The notes under the pieces were generated by a model, which was given only the letters and a program-made list of their open reading frames with translations, made no database searches and had not been told where the DNA came from. From NCBI RefSeq assembly GCF_021347895.1, contig NC_067114.1:29268373-29332372 (forward strand): a DNA stretch of 64,000 bases, given 5' to 3'. This stretch comes from Acanthochromis polyacanthus (Eukaryota; Chordata; Actinopteri; Pomacentridae). This document shows, piece by piece, positions 1 to 9,915 of this stretch. Each line of letters begins with the position of its first letter. The first letter of the stretch is position 1. Position numbers and translations under genes: made by a program.

Positions 1-349
1 CCTCCTTCTAGCACCTTTCTTAATGTTGTGCTCGGCCTGCCAGCCTTTCTGATTGTATCAGGTTTCCATAACAACAACCAGCTGCTTGGTTGTGTCTCAC
101 CACACGTCTGGTCTACGTTGCCTAGTGATGGTTGACCAGCATGGATTTGAGCCATAGAGCGACTTGTTGGTGAGATGTTTTGTTCCATCCGTAGCATTCT
201 GGTAAAAGTTCCATCACTTCTTTTTGAGAGCGTCTTCGTTGCTGACCAGGAGTCGGATCCATAGAGCCATATGGATTCCACTGACGTCTTGAACACTCTC
301 ATTTTGGTGTCATTTTATTTGGAGATAACCATATTTGTGACAGAGTTTA
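1..349 (-). pseudogene. LINE reverse transcriptase relic, C-terminal part
   Basis: Read on the minus strand, this segment encodes residues resembling the region just after the RT catalytic core of R4/RTE-like endonuclease-RT proteins of fish. Recognisable pieces are TKMRVFKTSVESIWLYGSD, then GTFTRMLRM and later KAGRPSTTLRKVLE. Stop codons and frame changes break it, so it is not functional. It is the downstream half of the LINE whose upstream half lies at 1106-1600; the two are split by an inserted LINE tail. Calling both halves one element is an inference from the order and orientation of the motifs. The clade is uncertain. Confidence 0.65.
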
Positions 350-410
350 GTGCTCCCCAAGCTTTACCAGTTGCTGTTTCTATATCGTGTTTATGGCCAT
401 AAACAGGCGT

Positions 411-437
411 GCCCCCCCCCCCACACACACACACACA
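411..437. repeat. Poly-C and (CA)n microsatellite
   Basis: A run of about 12 C residues is followed by about 7 CA repeats. It lies inside the ORF2 tail and helps to break its reading frame. Confidence 0.9.
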
Positions 438-439
438 TC

Positions 440-672
440 TCAGAGCTGTTGGCAGTTTACCAACCTTCCAGGACTCTACGCTCGTCTAGCCACACCACAC
501 CTCCTTGGTTGTCCCCAGGGCAAGATATAGAAAGTTTGGTGACCGCTCTTTTGCCGTTCTTGGCCCTAAGCTCTGGAACTCTCTTCTATTGCACTTACAG
601 TCCATTTCTGAACTAAATGTTTTTAAATGTCGTCTGAAAATGCACTTGTTCCGTGTAGCGTTTGATGCTTAG
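440..672 (+). pseudogene. LINE ORF2 C-terminal tail (L2/Rex1-like)
   Basis: The plus strand reads SELLAVYQPSRTLRSSS, then after a one-base frame change PRARYRKFGDRSFAVLGPK, then LWNSLLLHLQSISELNVFK and RLKMHLFRVAFDA before a TAG stop. This order (SRxLRS, PRxRxxxxGDRSF, PKLWNSLP, SFKxxLKTHLF) is the standard C-terminus of L2/Rex1-type fish LINE polyproteins. It lies downstream of the RT domain and its own function is poorly defined. The copy is 5' truncated and frameshifted, hence inactive. Confidence 0.75.
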
Positions 673-737
673 CTCCATTTAGAACTGTGTGTTTCTAAAA
701 AATGCTTTTACTTATTACTACATTTGCTATACTTATT

Positions 738-976
738 ACCGCCCAGCAAAACTGCGTTTTCCGGAAGGTATTGTTTTGAGCTGCATGGTCTTGGTTGGTT
801 GGTTGCTTGTTTGTCTGTAACAATTTCATTTCCGCGCGATAACTCGACAAAGTATTGATGTAGCCTCACCATATTTGGTACACAGGTGTACCATAATAAG
901 ACACAGGTCAAGTTCGAATTTGGTGACCTTGACCTCATTTTCAAGGTCACATGGGTCATCTTTGTCGCCGGGCGGT
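738..976. mobile_element. Short inverted-repeat element (MITE-like)
   Basis: The ends are ACCGCCCAGC and GCCGGGCGGT, which are inverted repeats with one mismatch. The interior has phrases common in non-coding animal repeats, such as 'gataactcgacaaagtatt' and 'atatttggtacacaggtg'. At 239 bp with no coding capacity it is most simply a non-autonomous DNA element nested in the LINE 3' UTR. No clear target duplication was seen. Confidence 0.45.
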
Positions 977-1064
977 CCAAGTTTGGTAAAACTTCTTGTT
1001 TCATTTTACTCTGTTAAGCGCCTTGTGCTCCTTTTGGCAGTTGGAAGGCGCTTTATAAATAAAA

Positions 1065-1067
<3 letters not shown>

Positions 1068-1110
<43 letters not shown>
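1068..1110. repeat. (GATT)n microsatellite, LINE 3' tail
   Basis: About ten GATT units follow directly on the LINE 3' terminus. L2/Rex1-like LINEs often end in short tandem repeats rather than poly(A), so this is probably the element's own tail. Confidence 0.85.
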
Positions 1111-1600
1111 GTGTTGGTGTAGCCTCCAGGATATAGGAAATGATCGACTGTTTCGATTTCTGACCCATCTAATGCTTAATGTCTCCTCAGATGTTGGGTT
1201 TAGGTGCATGAACTTGGAGTCCAGTCTGTCTTGTTTTTCGCTCCACCCAAAGCTGAAGGTCTTCTGCTTCACTGAGAGCGTTTTCCAGGAGGGTGATGTC
1301 ATCTGAGAATGCAAGTTCTGGGAGGATTTCTTTGGGGCTTCGTCTACTTTGACGATGCTTTTTAGGATCAGACCATCGTAGGACGAGACTGCATTCCTTA
1401 GTGCAGCATAGTCTGAGCAGATGACGAAGAGGAAAGGTGCTAGAGGGTCTCCTCGGAGAACTCCGGCGTCTATGGAGAAAAGATCTGCCTTGTCCTCAGG
1501 AGTCGTGACTACTGCAGAAGAAGTGTTGGAATACAGAACTTTTATTGCTTCAACAACAGGAAGGATTCCATATGCCAGTAGAATCTGGAACATTTGTTTA
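1106..1600 (-). pseudogene. LINE reverse transcriptase relic, catalytic core
   Basis: On the minus strand the frame beginning near 1593 reads MFQILLAYGILPVVEAIKV, followed by a DAGVLRGDPLAPFLFVI block that matches RT motif 4 of R4/RTE-like LINEs. The catalytic FxDD box is present as AFSDDITLL near 1300-1320 but in a different frame, so at least one frameshift separates it. After it comes FLYPGGYTNT, close to the usual YLG box. The reading then enters the (GATT)n tail of the inserted LINE, which gives a spurious INQSINQ run. The relic is inactive and continues at 1-349. Confidence 0.7.
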
Positions 1601-3388
1601 TGTCAGCTGAGTCGATAATTACAATAAATAAATGTAGACACTAATAAAGATCAACTAAAATGTGCCTCAAAGAACAGACTAGCAGGATCAGCCTGCAGCT
1701 TAAATTAAAAGCAGCCGACGGCTTTAAATTCTCTCCTTATGTTTCCCTCAGACTTGCAAAAGCATTTCTGACTTCCTTTGTTGTTTCACAAAAAGCTGAA
1801 TTTCATGCTGAGCCGATAAAACGCAAGAAGAGAAAAGAAGATCGCCTCGCTGAAAAAGCTCCACTTAAAAACACAAAGACATCACTGAAGGAGGTGGTTT
1901 GAATTACATGAGGAGCAGTGAGCTTTCGAGTTAGTACTGGCTACAATCATCGGTGGGGAGAGGGTGAAATTGACTCATGACGCCTCCGAGCTGGAGTAAA
2001 ATCACTAATCTTGGCACCGAACTTGGAGAAATGTCCCAGTGGCTTAAAAATCCGTGGCAAGTGTTACAGTTTCAGCATCTGTGAGCGTGCGAGGGTCTGC
2101 TGGGTTCACAGTGATTTAAATTTCGGCATCAGAGAGCATATGCGGATGTACATGTACCTTTCAATCTCTCGTGGCCACACAGATGCTAAAGTACAATAGT
2201 ATATTCTCAGGAAATTGCAACGTGCATGCCTGGAATACAGAGGCACCAATCCACTGTGCATGTATTAAATATGTTCTCCAAGCGGTGTAGAAAGTGGAAT
2301 AACAAGACGAGCCACAGCTGTATTTTCATAGAACCGTCAAGTGAATTTGAAGTGCTCTTTTAAAATGCTGCAAGAAAAAAAAATGTTTAAAAAAAAAAAC
2401 TATTTCTACTACCTGCTTTGGAGTGAACAAACTAGCCTGTGTGGTGTCAGTAGAAGGTGACAGTCTGAGCTATGACATGAAGGGCTGCAATAAATGGAGT
2501 AGAACAGAGCGAAGCAAAACCAGGCGGTTGCCAATTTGTAACAAAAACCATAAAAGAAGAAATAAACTCAAATGTGGCCATCCATGAGAGAAAAGGGAAG
2601 AAAAGTGTTCAGGAATCATTTTCAGCTGGGGAACTTGTAATTGTTCTTTCATGTTCATGTTATCCAGAGATAAAGACAAGAAAACAAACAGAACAGTTCA
2701 TCTGAATTTCATATTTGCTGTATCGTTTGGAGGAGCTATTTCCATCTCCCACTGTGTACATTGGACTCGTTTGTTGGAAAAAGAGCAAAGCAACTCAAGA
2801 AAACATAAAAACCTTTTGCAAAATGGGGGACTTTTTTTCCCCATACTTCAAAATGTGCATAAAAATACCCTATAAACGCACAGCTTATGGGTGCAACCTC
2901 GTCAAACTAGCATTTCTGCGAGGCTGTACTTCAGGTGTTAAACTGGTCCTGTGCCTCCTCCAGCTCCATCGCTTTCACATCGAGCATCAATTCATTACTT
3001 CTGCTTTGGAACACTGACTTGTGTTGAAAAAACTGGCCTTCACAAAAAAGAAAAATTGGTGTCAGAAGCCAACTGCCACAGAGAAGTTCTGCAAAAGCTT
3101 TGATAAGAGGGAGGAAGCATTTTTTGGTCCATTCACTGTAAATGGTCTTTAAACCTTCAGTTTCTGCATTAGAACTAAGCAAAGAATAACCGTGGGTCTG
3201 TAACAAAACGGGTATGACAGAAATGTTGGTGTTTGGATTCTGAGTGGCCCTAGAAAGAGCTGGAAAACGACTGAACGCTAATCCTTACAGCCAAGTATTC
3301 TTTCTATGCTGTGTACATCCAAGTACTGTTTTGATTCAATTAATCAAATGATGAAATCTGTTGTCATGGTTACAGTGATGCTCTGCCT
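1601..3388. other. No gene recognised; unique AT-rich sequence
   Basis: Only short A-runs (around 2368-2400) stand out. Open frames here are under 100 codons on both strands and show no recognisable domain. Nothing else can be supported. Confidence 0.5.
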
Positions 3389-3622
3389 TTATCTCGCAAT
3401 GATACAGAAATCTTTAACAAATCTGTGGATCCAGACTATAAGGTGCATCTTTGCCAAAATCTAATCACTTGGTCCTTGTGTCACTTCTGACCTTCCCTGA
3501 AAATTCAATCCAAATCTGTTAATCTGTTTTTGAGTAATGTTGCAGACAGACGGATTCATAGAAGGACAAACGTACTCCAATCGTCACATAACTCCGCCGC
3601 GTTCCTTCGCTGAGTAATTGTG
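3389..3622 (+). repeat. Dispersed repeat ending in CTCCGCCG motif
   Basis: It contains the phrases 'ccaaaatctaatcacttgg', 'ttcaatccaaatctgttaat', 'ttttgagtaatgttgcagac' and 'cacataactccgccgcgttc'. I know this order from a very common non-coding fish repeat whose terminus is an inverted CTCCGCCGAGG/CGGCGGAG hairpin. A shorter relative occurs near 42470-42540. Confidence 0.55.
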
Positions 3623-3644
3623 TTGTAAAAAAAAAAAAAGTTAA

Positions 3645-3720
3645 TCCTCAGTGTTAATCTACAACGTAGAAAATAAAAATTAAATGAGAAGGTGTGTCCA
3701 AACTTTTGACTGGTAATCTA
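3645..3720 (+). mobile_element. Tc1-like transposon terminal fragment
   Basis: The string 'gagaaggtgtgtccaaactt' followed by 'ttgactggta' is the well-known terminal sequence of a fish Tc1-like family. The preceding 'acaacgtagaaaataaa' fits its subterminal part. Only the end is left and no transposase is visible. Confidence 0.6.
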
Positions 3721-5672
3721 CGAGCAAATCCACCATGCCAGCCTCCATGTTCTTGCAGGTTCAAAGGAACAACGCTTCCTTTGAGTCTTTCCTTCTGTCG
3801 GTGGTCATTTTAATCACACCTCCATTCATAAGACGTGAAGGCTCATGGAAGGTCTCGATGTCTGCCGTGTGGACACAAACTGTGATCAACTTCTGAACTC
3901 ATCCTGCTTCCAACATTCTGTCTCCGAATGTTTATTAGAGAATAAGCTGTGATTTCTCTCCAGCTCTGCCGTGCTTGTGGTTAAGGACTGACACTGCCGT
4001 GACCTTAACTGGATGCTGTCGAAAAACATTTTGCAAGTTTATGTTGGTGCTTGACTGATTGTGTTTAAAAGAGCATTAGCTTTAGTCCAAGGTAGCAGGC
4101 TGAGTCTGCAGAATGCGAACACCCAATCTGGAGGGTTCTGGCTCCAAACAGGAAGGATGCAATCAATGAATCCAAATCACACGACACTACGCCCATCTTT
4201 ACAGAGAGAGCCTGTAGGAGAATGGCCACACATACAGCCAAGCCTTGGAGAAAGAGGACAGGACACAGAGACAAAGACTGAGAGAGGATGAAGGCAGAGG
4301 GATGCAGAGAGGAAGCCCTGAGGATCCATCATCCTTTTTTAATATTAATTCTAGGTTCAAATACTGTGGAAACGAGAGCGAGACAAAAGCAGGGAGAGAA
4401 GAAGGAGATAAAGAGCGATGAAGGACAGCCTGAGGATGCATGGTGCTTCTTAAAAGGAGACCAGTTTTCTGGAAACTTAAGTGATAAGGACATAATTAAT
4501 TATGCACTGTAGCATCAGCATCGACTACTGTATGATCAGCGAGGGAATCTAAATCACTGTATGTCGCATTTCCAATAATCTCATTGAAAGTCCAACCAGG
4601 AATGTTCCCCGTTAAAAAGGCCGGTGTGTTAATTGTCACTGCTGTAGAACTCTATAGTTGTGTTAAAAGATCAAAAGTGAACCGCACCGTTGCTCTGACA
4701 GACACGTTTCTTCATTTTTTTAACCACAAATATGTTGTAAAATCAAAACTGGCCATTTTTAACTATCATTTTTGAACAATTTATCGTTTTTTTCCCTGTC
4801 TTGTGAAGCTACAGACACCAAAATCCCCTAAAATCACACAAATTAAAATGTTAACTGGTCAAAAAACACAACAAAACAAACAAAACAAGCCAAATTATTC
4901 TTTTTTATTGTTTAATGGGCAAATTATACCCATTTTGTTGTATATACATCAGCATTTTTTTACAGTATTTACAACCTCGGTGCTACCTTTTTTTGGATTA
5001 TTTTTTACAGTGTGCATTATCCTGTAGCCCCAAATCCTCACTAGAGCATCAAATATGGACTAATCCTCCCCTAAAAATAGACCCTATCTAATACACCATT
5101 TCTGTTTGAATAACATTTGCAAAAAAAAAACAAAAAAACAGTTCCCAGGTGATTAAAGGAATAGCTGAGCCTTCCTTTTAAATTAAACATTTCTTAAAGA
5201 TATTGTCTCGTTGCCAACACGACAGAGGCGTCAGAAAGCACGGAGAGAGACAGACAAAAATGTTTTTCATATTCAAATTAGTTGCACGGCGTGGATGGAA
5301 TACCTGAGAGATGAGATGAACTCATGAATTCAGCCAATCTGTGCATCAATTTAGCAATCCATTAGTGTGATTCACTGCATCTATACTGCCAATATAAGCT
5401 CGTTATTGGCCGTGGCTTTCACACAATGTTCCGCTTCTCTTCTCCTATCGATGCATCACCGTTTACAAAATCCCCTTCGCAACTGGAAACAAGCGCCTCT
5501 GAGTGAAAAACGTCACGTTGAAAGTTGTGCAGGAAGGCGGCCATGTTGGCTCCTTCACTTGCTTTCCTGCATGCAAAACAATTCCCCCGTCAGTATCTTA
5601 AATTAACATGCATCTGAGGGGGATCCACACAGACTGTCAGTCCATTCAATACGACTTTAAAGCCAGCAGGTG
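3721..5672. other. No gene recognised
   Basis: AT-rich unique sequence with scattered A- and T-runs. Small frames on both strands have no recognisable domain. Confidence 0.5.
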
Positions 5673-5722
5673 AATAGAATAGAATAGAATAGAATAGAAT
5701 AGAATAGAATAGAATAGAATAT
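5673..5722. repeat. (AGAAT)n microsatellite with retroelement tail
   Basis: About ten pentanucleotide units are followed by 'atgtattgccatttgcacgg' and 'acagtacaggtacattgg'. This resembles the reverse complement of a LINE/SINE 3' end that ends in a short repeat, so the microsatellite may be the tail of a minus-strand insertion. Confidence 0.75.
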
Positions 5723-5826
5723 GTATTGCCATTTGCACGGGTACATTACAGTACAGGTACATTGGAATTCATGTGTTTCTTAAAATCACTTTGTAAAAAA
5801 GAATAAACACGCTTCGCTTAAAACAT

Positions 5827-6120
5827 CCCCCGCCGTATATATAGTGCCTGGAAGTGCAAGATAATCTGTAGTGGACGATACACCAACAAAATGATACATC
5901 GTGACTACAATAAAAATAATCAGGTCAAGGTCATACACCCCAAAAGGCACATCTACATTACCAACAGGCTTAGTGTGCACAATATGAATGAAATCCCTCA
6001 AGTAGTTCCTGAGATATGCTCTGGAAACGAAATGCGGACGTACGGACGGACGGACGGACGGACATACGGACAGACGCGATGACACCAATATCCCCCTTTG
6101 TGCCTATGGCACGGCGGGGG
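5827..6120. mobile_element. MITE with TIR CCCCCGCCGT
   Basis: Perfect 10-bp inverted ends, CCCCCGCCGT and ACGGCGGGGG, bound 294 bp of non-coding DNA. An (ACGG)n run lies at 6036-6064. The right end also folds locally (TATCCCCC, then GTGCC-TAT-GGCAC, then GGGGGATA). Superfamily is uncertain and no convincing target duplication was found. Confidence 0.6.
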
Positions 6121-6194
6121 ATAAAAAGGAAAAGAATAAGAAATTAAATCTGCAAGCAGCATTATTGGGTTCTCGCATCCTTGCTGTTCAGCAA

Positions 6195-6810
6195 CTCCAA
6201 ACATGTCCACCAGGTGGTGCTGTGACTGTGACTGTATATCAGCATATGGATGTCATCAGCCAGGACTCTGATCATACATGTATAGTTTGAGGCAGATGGG
6301 AGCAAGTATAGGCTAGATATACAGCACTTCCTGTTTCGTGGCTTAACGTCGAAATTCCAGAGGCCGGCATTTCCACGCCCTCAGACTTTTGCGGAGCATT
6401 TTCAAAACTTTTGATCGCCCATGCCTGGAGTACATCCTGGAAAAATTTGAGCTCTGTTGGGGTTACCCTGTTTGAGATTATAATTCTTGAAAATGTGCAA
6501 AAATTGGTCGAAAGTCGTCCAAAATAGGACACATAGTTCAAAATGGCCGACTTCCTGTTGGGTTTTGGGTATGGTTGTCGATTTAATTTTTGTGTACCTT
6601 TACATGTTACATATGCCTACCAAATGTCATAGCTGGAGGTGATACGTACTGGACGTAGCAAATGTTTGAAATTTTCCAGGCGGCAGTATGGAGCCATTTT
6701 GGCTCACATGAGTATTTTTTGGTCATCAAATTTGAGCTTCAAAAAATAGGAAAATAATTCTCAATCCAGTTTCAATGGGGTCTCTGCACCATTTGGTGCT
6801 CGGACCCTAA
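6195..6810 (+). repeat. Dispersed repeat family R1, copy 1
   Basis: It shares ordered blocks with 9225-9915: 'cagcacttcctgttt', 'cttttgatc', 'aagctctsttggggtt', 'gacttcctgttgggtt' and 'atagctgkaggtga'. It has no coding capacity. It ends in a small hairpin (GCACC-ATTT-GGTGC at 6786-6799) followed by CTAA. A CTCF-like motif lies at 6207-6221. The repeat is common in percomorph genomes; its class is unsettled. Confidence 0.65.
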
Positions 6811-7345
6811 CCCAGATAGCAAAATATGGGTGAATCAATGTTGAATCTATGTTGAGAACTAAAGTAGAAACTATACAGAAAGCACAAGGTTGATAAAATG
6901 TTGAGTCAACGTTTGCTTTTCAACCATAAATCACACTTTACCCAGATAGCAAAAGATGTTAAATCAATGTTGAATTAGGGTTAAGAAGGTTGAATTTTAG
7001 TTACGGTTGAAGATTGATGGTTGGATCAACGTTGATTCAACAACATTTTGTCAACATTGAAGTTTGTGTGTAAAAGTTTTATGTGGACCCCAGGAAGATT
7101 AGCGACCACGACAGTGGTAGCTAATGGGGATCCGAATAAAGAATAAAGATACCATTGAATCTACGTTGTATTTTGGTTTAATTAAAATGTTTGACAGGTC
7201 AATGTTTAATTAATGTTGAATCTATGTTTGCAAACATGTAATCTATGTAAGCAAACGTTGACTCAACATTTTATCAACCTTGTGCTTTCTGTATAATTTC
7301 TACTTTAGGTCTCAACATAGATTCACCCATATTTTGCAACCTGGG
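6811..7345. mobile_element. MITE with about 100-bp inverted arms
   Basis: The left arm (about 6811-6917) and right arm (about 7249-7345) are near-identical inverted repeats, apart from an 11-bp indel and a few substitutions. Both ends begin CCCAG. A second partial start, CCCAGATAGC, occurs at 6939, suggesting a nested or rearranged copy. The whole element can fold into a long hairpin. A LINE-derived tail (7081-7157) lies in the central part. Confidence 0.8.
7081..7157 (+). mobile_element. LINE 3'-terminal hairpin tail
   Basis: GGACCCC (7085-7091) pairs with GGGGATCC (7126-7133). Inside this TTAGC pairs with GCTAA and CCAC with GTGG. It is followed by an (AATAAAG)n tail. This GGACCCCAGGAAGA...GCTAATGGGGATCC module is the 3' end of a fish LINE family and probably the structure its RT recognises. 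Only the last 75 bp or so was copied. Confidence 0.65.
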
Positions 7346-9224
7346 AAAAAAGCTATATCCAACAATACAATGTAAAAATGGGATTATGTTGGTTTGTGGT
7401 GAAATATCCATAGTCATAGTTAGCTTAGTTGAGCAAAAGCACCAGAAACGTGGGGTAAAAGTCCAAAGCAAACAAACATCCTCTACTAGCACCTGATCCG
7501 CACACTGGGTCTTATTTGTCAGCTCTGTACAAACACACGAGTGTAAAAACCTAATGGCTGTTTGCTGCGCTGTCAGTCGGGCTGTTATTTACCAGAGTAG
7601 TTATTGGTTCCTGTCGGCTCTGTACATCGCCTGGCAGGAAGCCTTAAATTCTAACAGCCCATCCTCTGTGATTCCATGTGTGAAAACATGCAGCTCATGG
7701 AGTTACATAACTGTACACAATACACACACACAACAGAGATGACACCCTCAAGACGGATAGACGGCACGATGCAGCTGAATGGTGACAGATTGGAGAGCAG
7801 AGGAGAGACGAGCTCTCCGAGAGCTGAGGAGTAACTGCTGTTTTGACTGGCGTTTGAGAGGTTGAGCTACTATCAGAGAGCCGAGCGTGGAGGCCTGGTG
7901 GGTGGATGACTCGGAGAGCAGAGCGCAGCAGTTGGTGGTGGAAATCACAAGCTGGGATGAGGTGTGAGGCTGGACGGTAGCGCAGTTTGTTTTGGGATAA
8001 TGCACTCCCAAAATGAGTGTTTCGGTGAGCGCTCCGTCTCGTCGAGTCAAATCAATTTGGAGTGACCCACCTCTCTCAGAAAACAATAGCCATTAAGGAG
8101 ATTGGTTACTTGTAAAAATATGAGTTTTGCCACTTTCAGAATTGATGTGCAACAGCGGGGAACACACAACGCAGTCACTAAGCCTGCAAATGCTCACATT
8201 AACCTTTCTTGTTCTTTATAAAAGCAATTTATCCTCTGAAATGATTTCATTATCAGCTCCTGCTACAGTGGAGGCCATAACAGAAGTCCCTTATCGGACA
8301 TCCATTGTGCGTTAGTGCTGCAGCATCCACTGCAGCTCACTTTCTGTCTGTGCTTCACACTCGTACAGCCAGAAGCTCTGGCCTCATCTTTTACAAATTT
8401 AGAACATAATTTTTGCTCCTCATCCTACTTTTATCTGTTTATGTCCTTTGTTGTTCGGTGAACCACGTCACAACGAACTCACTTCTAAACGAGCGTCATA
8501 AATAAACACATCTGACTCGATTTAGACGGAACAAAGTTCTGTTCACTGGGGGGACCTTAAAAAATTCATGAAACCCTTAAATGGCTGGTAGCGTGGTTGC
8601 CATATCAGACGAATTAAATTAAAGTACAAAACGATCTAATCTAGCGTACTGTACAACTGAACCAAAGTTAAAATCAAGTTCAAGTTCAAAGACTGCCTCT
8701 TTAGCAGGGCTGGAAGAACAAACGAAGGAGCCCTGGGTGGAAATAAGATGATATCCTATAATGACTCCCTCACCTTTCAGATTTTAGGGCTTTTTTTTTC
8801 CTGCCACTAGTTAGTCAAAACTGCAGCACAGTGAAATCAAGTAAAATGTGCCTTTAAAGGAACAGTCAAACATTTATAGGAATACACTCATCCACTGTCC
8901 TGCCAAGAGTTCAGTAAGAAGGTAGACAAAACCGTCACACCTGAGGAAACCATGCAAATTGGCCAAATGTTATTTTCATAAAGACTTGAGCTTTACGCAG
9001 TCCAACCAAGAAAAAGGAGTCTTTATTCTAATCTAACACATTCATCCAACAAGCCAGTGAGTCAACACACAGAGCCTAGAAAAACATCCCTTTTTACCTC
9101 TATTCTTTAAAAATTATTTTAATTGGAAATCTGTTTTCACTTTGACATGAAAGAAGCTTTTTCTTGTCAAAAAAGCCAACTTATATAGACTCTGATTCAA
9201 TGTTAACAAACAACAAAAGGGGAG
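7346..9224. other. No gene recognised
   Basis: The minus-strand frame 7748-8086 (112 codons) has mixed composition but no recognisable domain and no supporting context. I do not call it a gene. The rest is unique-looking AT-rich sequence. Confidence 0.45.
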
Positions 9225-9915
9225 AACTAGCCCTACAATCTTCAGACTCCTTGTGGCTCGGTTATCGCATGCATGCCCACCAGGTGGCGCTGCAACTGAG
9301 AGTGTATTTCGGGCTACGGATGTGATTACGGCCGGACTCTGATCACACGTGTAAAGTTTCAGTCAGATTGGAGCATGTAGAGGCTAGTTAGACAGCACTT
9401 CCTGTTTGTTGGCAAAACATTCAAAATGGCCGCATTCTACTGGTCGCCATTTCTACACCCTCAAACTTTTGTGGAGCATTTTGTTAGCTTTTGATCACCT
9501 ATGCCTAGTGGACATCCTGCCCAAATTTAAGCTCTCTTGGGGTTTGCCTGTTTGGGTTTATAGCTTTTAAAAAAAGTCCAAAAATAACACAAAATTGTCC
9601 AAAACATGAATCGTAATTCAAAAATGGCTGACTTCCTGTTGGGTTACGGGTCATGATGCAGGAAGCTTTTTAGTGCGTCCTGATGAGTTGCTTATGCGTA
9701 CCGAATTTCATAGCTGTAGGTGAAACACGGTCCGCAGGCTGTATTTTCATAATATTCCAGGGTAATGTCATTCTCCTAAAATATAAAATTTTCCCTGGTC
9801 CTGGTGTGTGCACCAATTTGTAAGCATTTGAGTATTTTTAGGGCGTCAAAAATGCATCTTTTCTGTCCAAAGAAAAAGTATAATAGTAATTCCTTGCATT
9901 CCAATGGGTTAATAC
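9225..9915 (+). repeat. Dispersed repeat family R1, copy 2
   Basis: This copy is homologous over its length to 6195-6810, in the same orientation but considerably diverged. It holds the best CTCF-core match of the family, CCACCAGGTGGCGCT at 9277-9291. The 3' terminal hairpin seen in copy 1 is lost. Confidence 0.65.

Larger units (their letters stand above)
350..1105 (+). mobile_element. L2/Rex1-like LINE 3' end inserted in an older LINE
   Basis: This is a 5'-truncated LINE on the plus strand. It contains the last part of ORF2 (about 440-672), a 3' UTR ending in a typical 'aaggcgctttataaat' motif, and a (GATT)n tail. It interrupts the minus-strand LINE relic at 1-349 and 1106-1600. A smaller inverted-repeat element (738-976) sits in its 3' UTR, so there are three layers of insertion. 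Confidence 0.7.
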
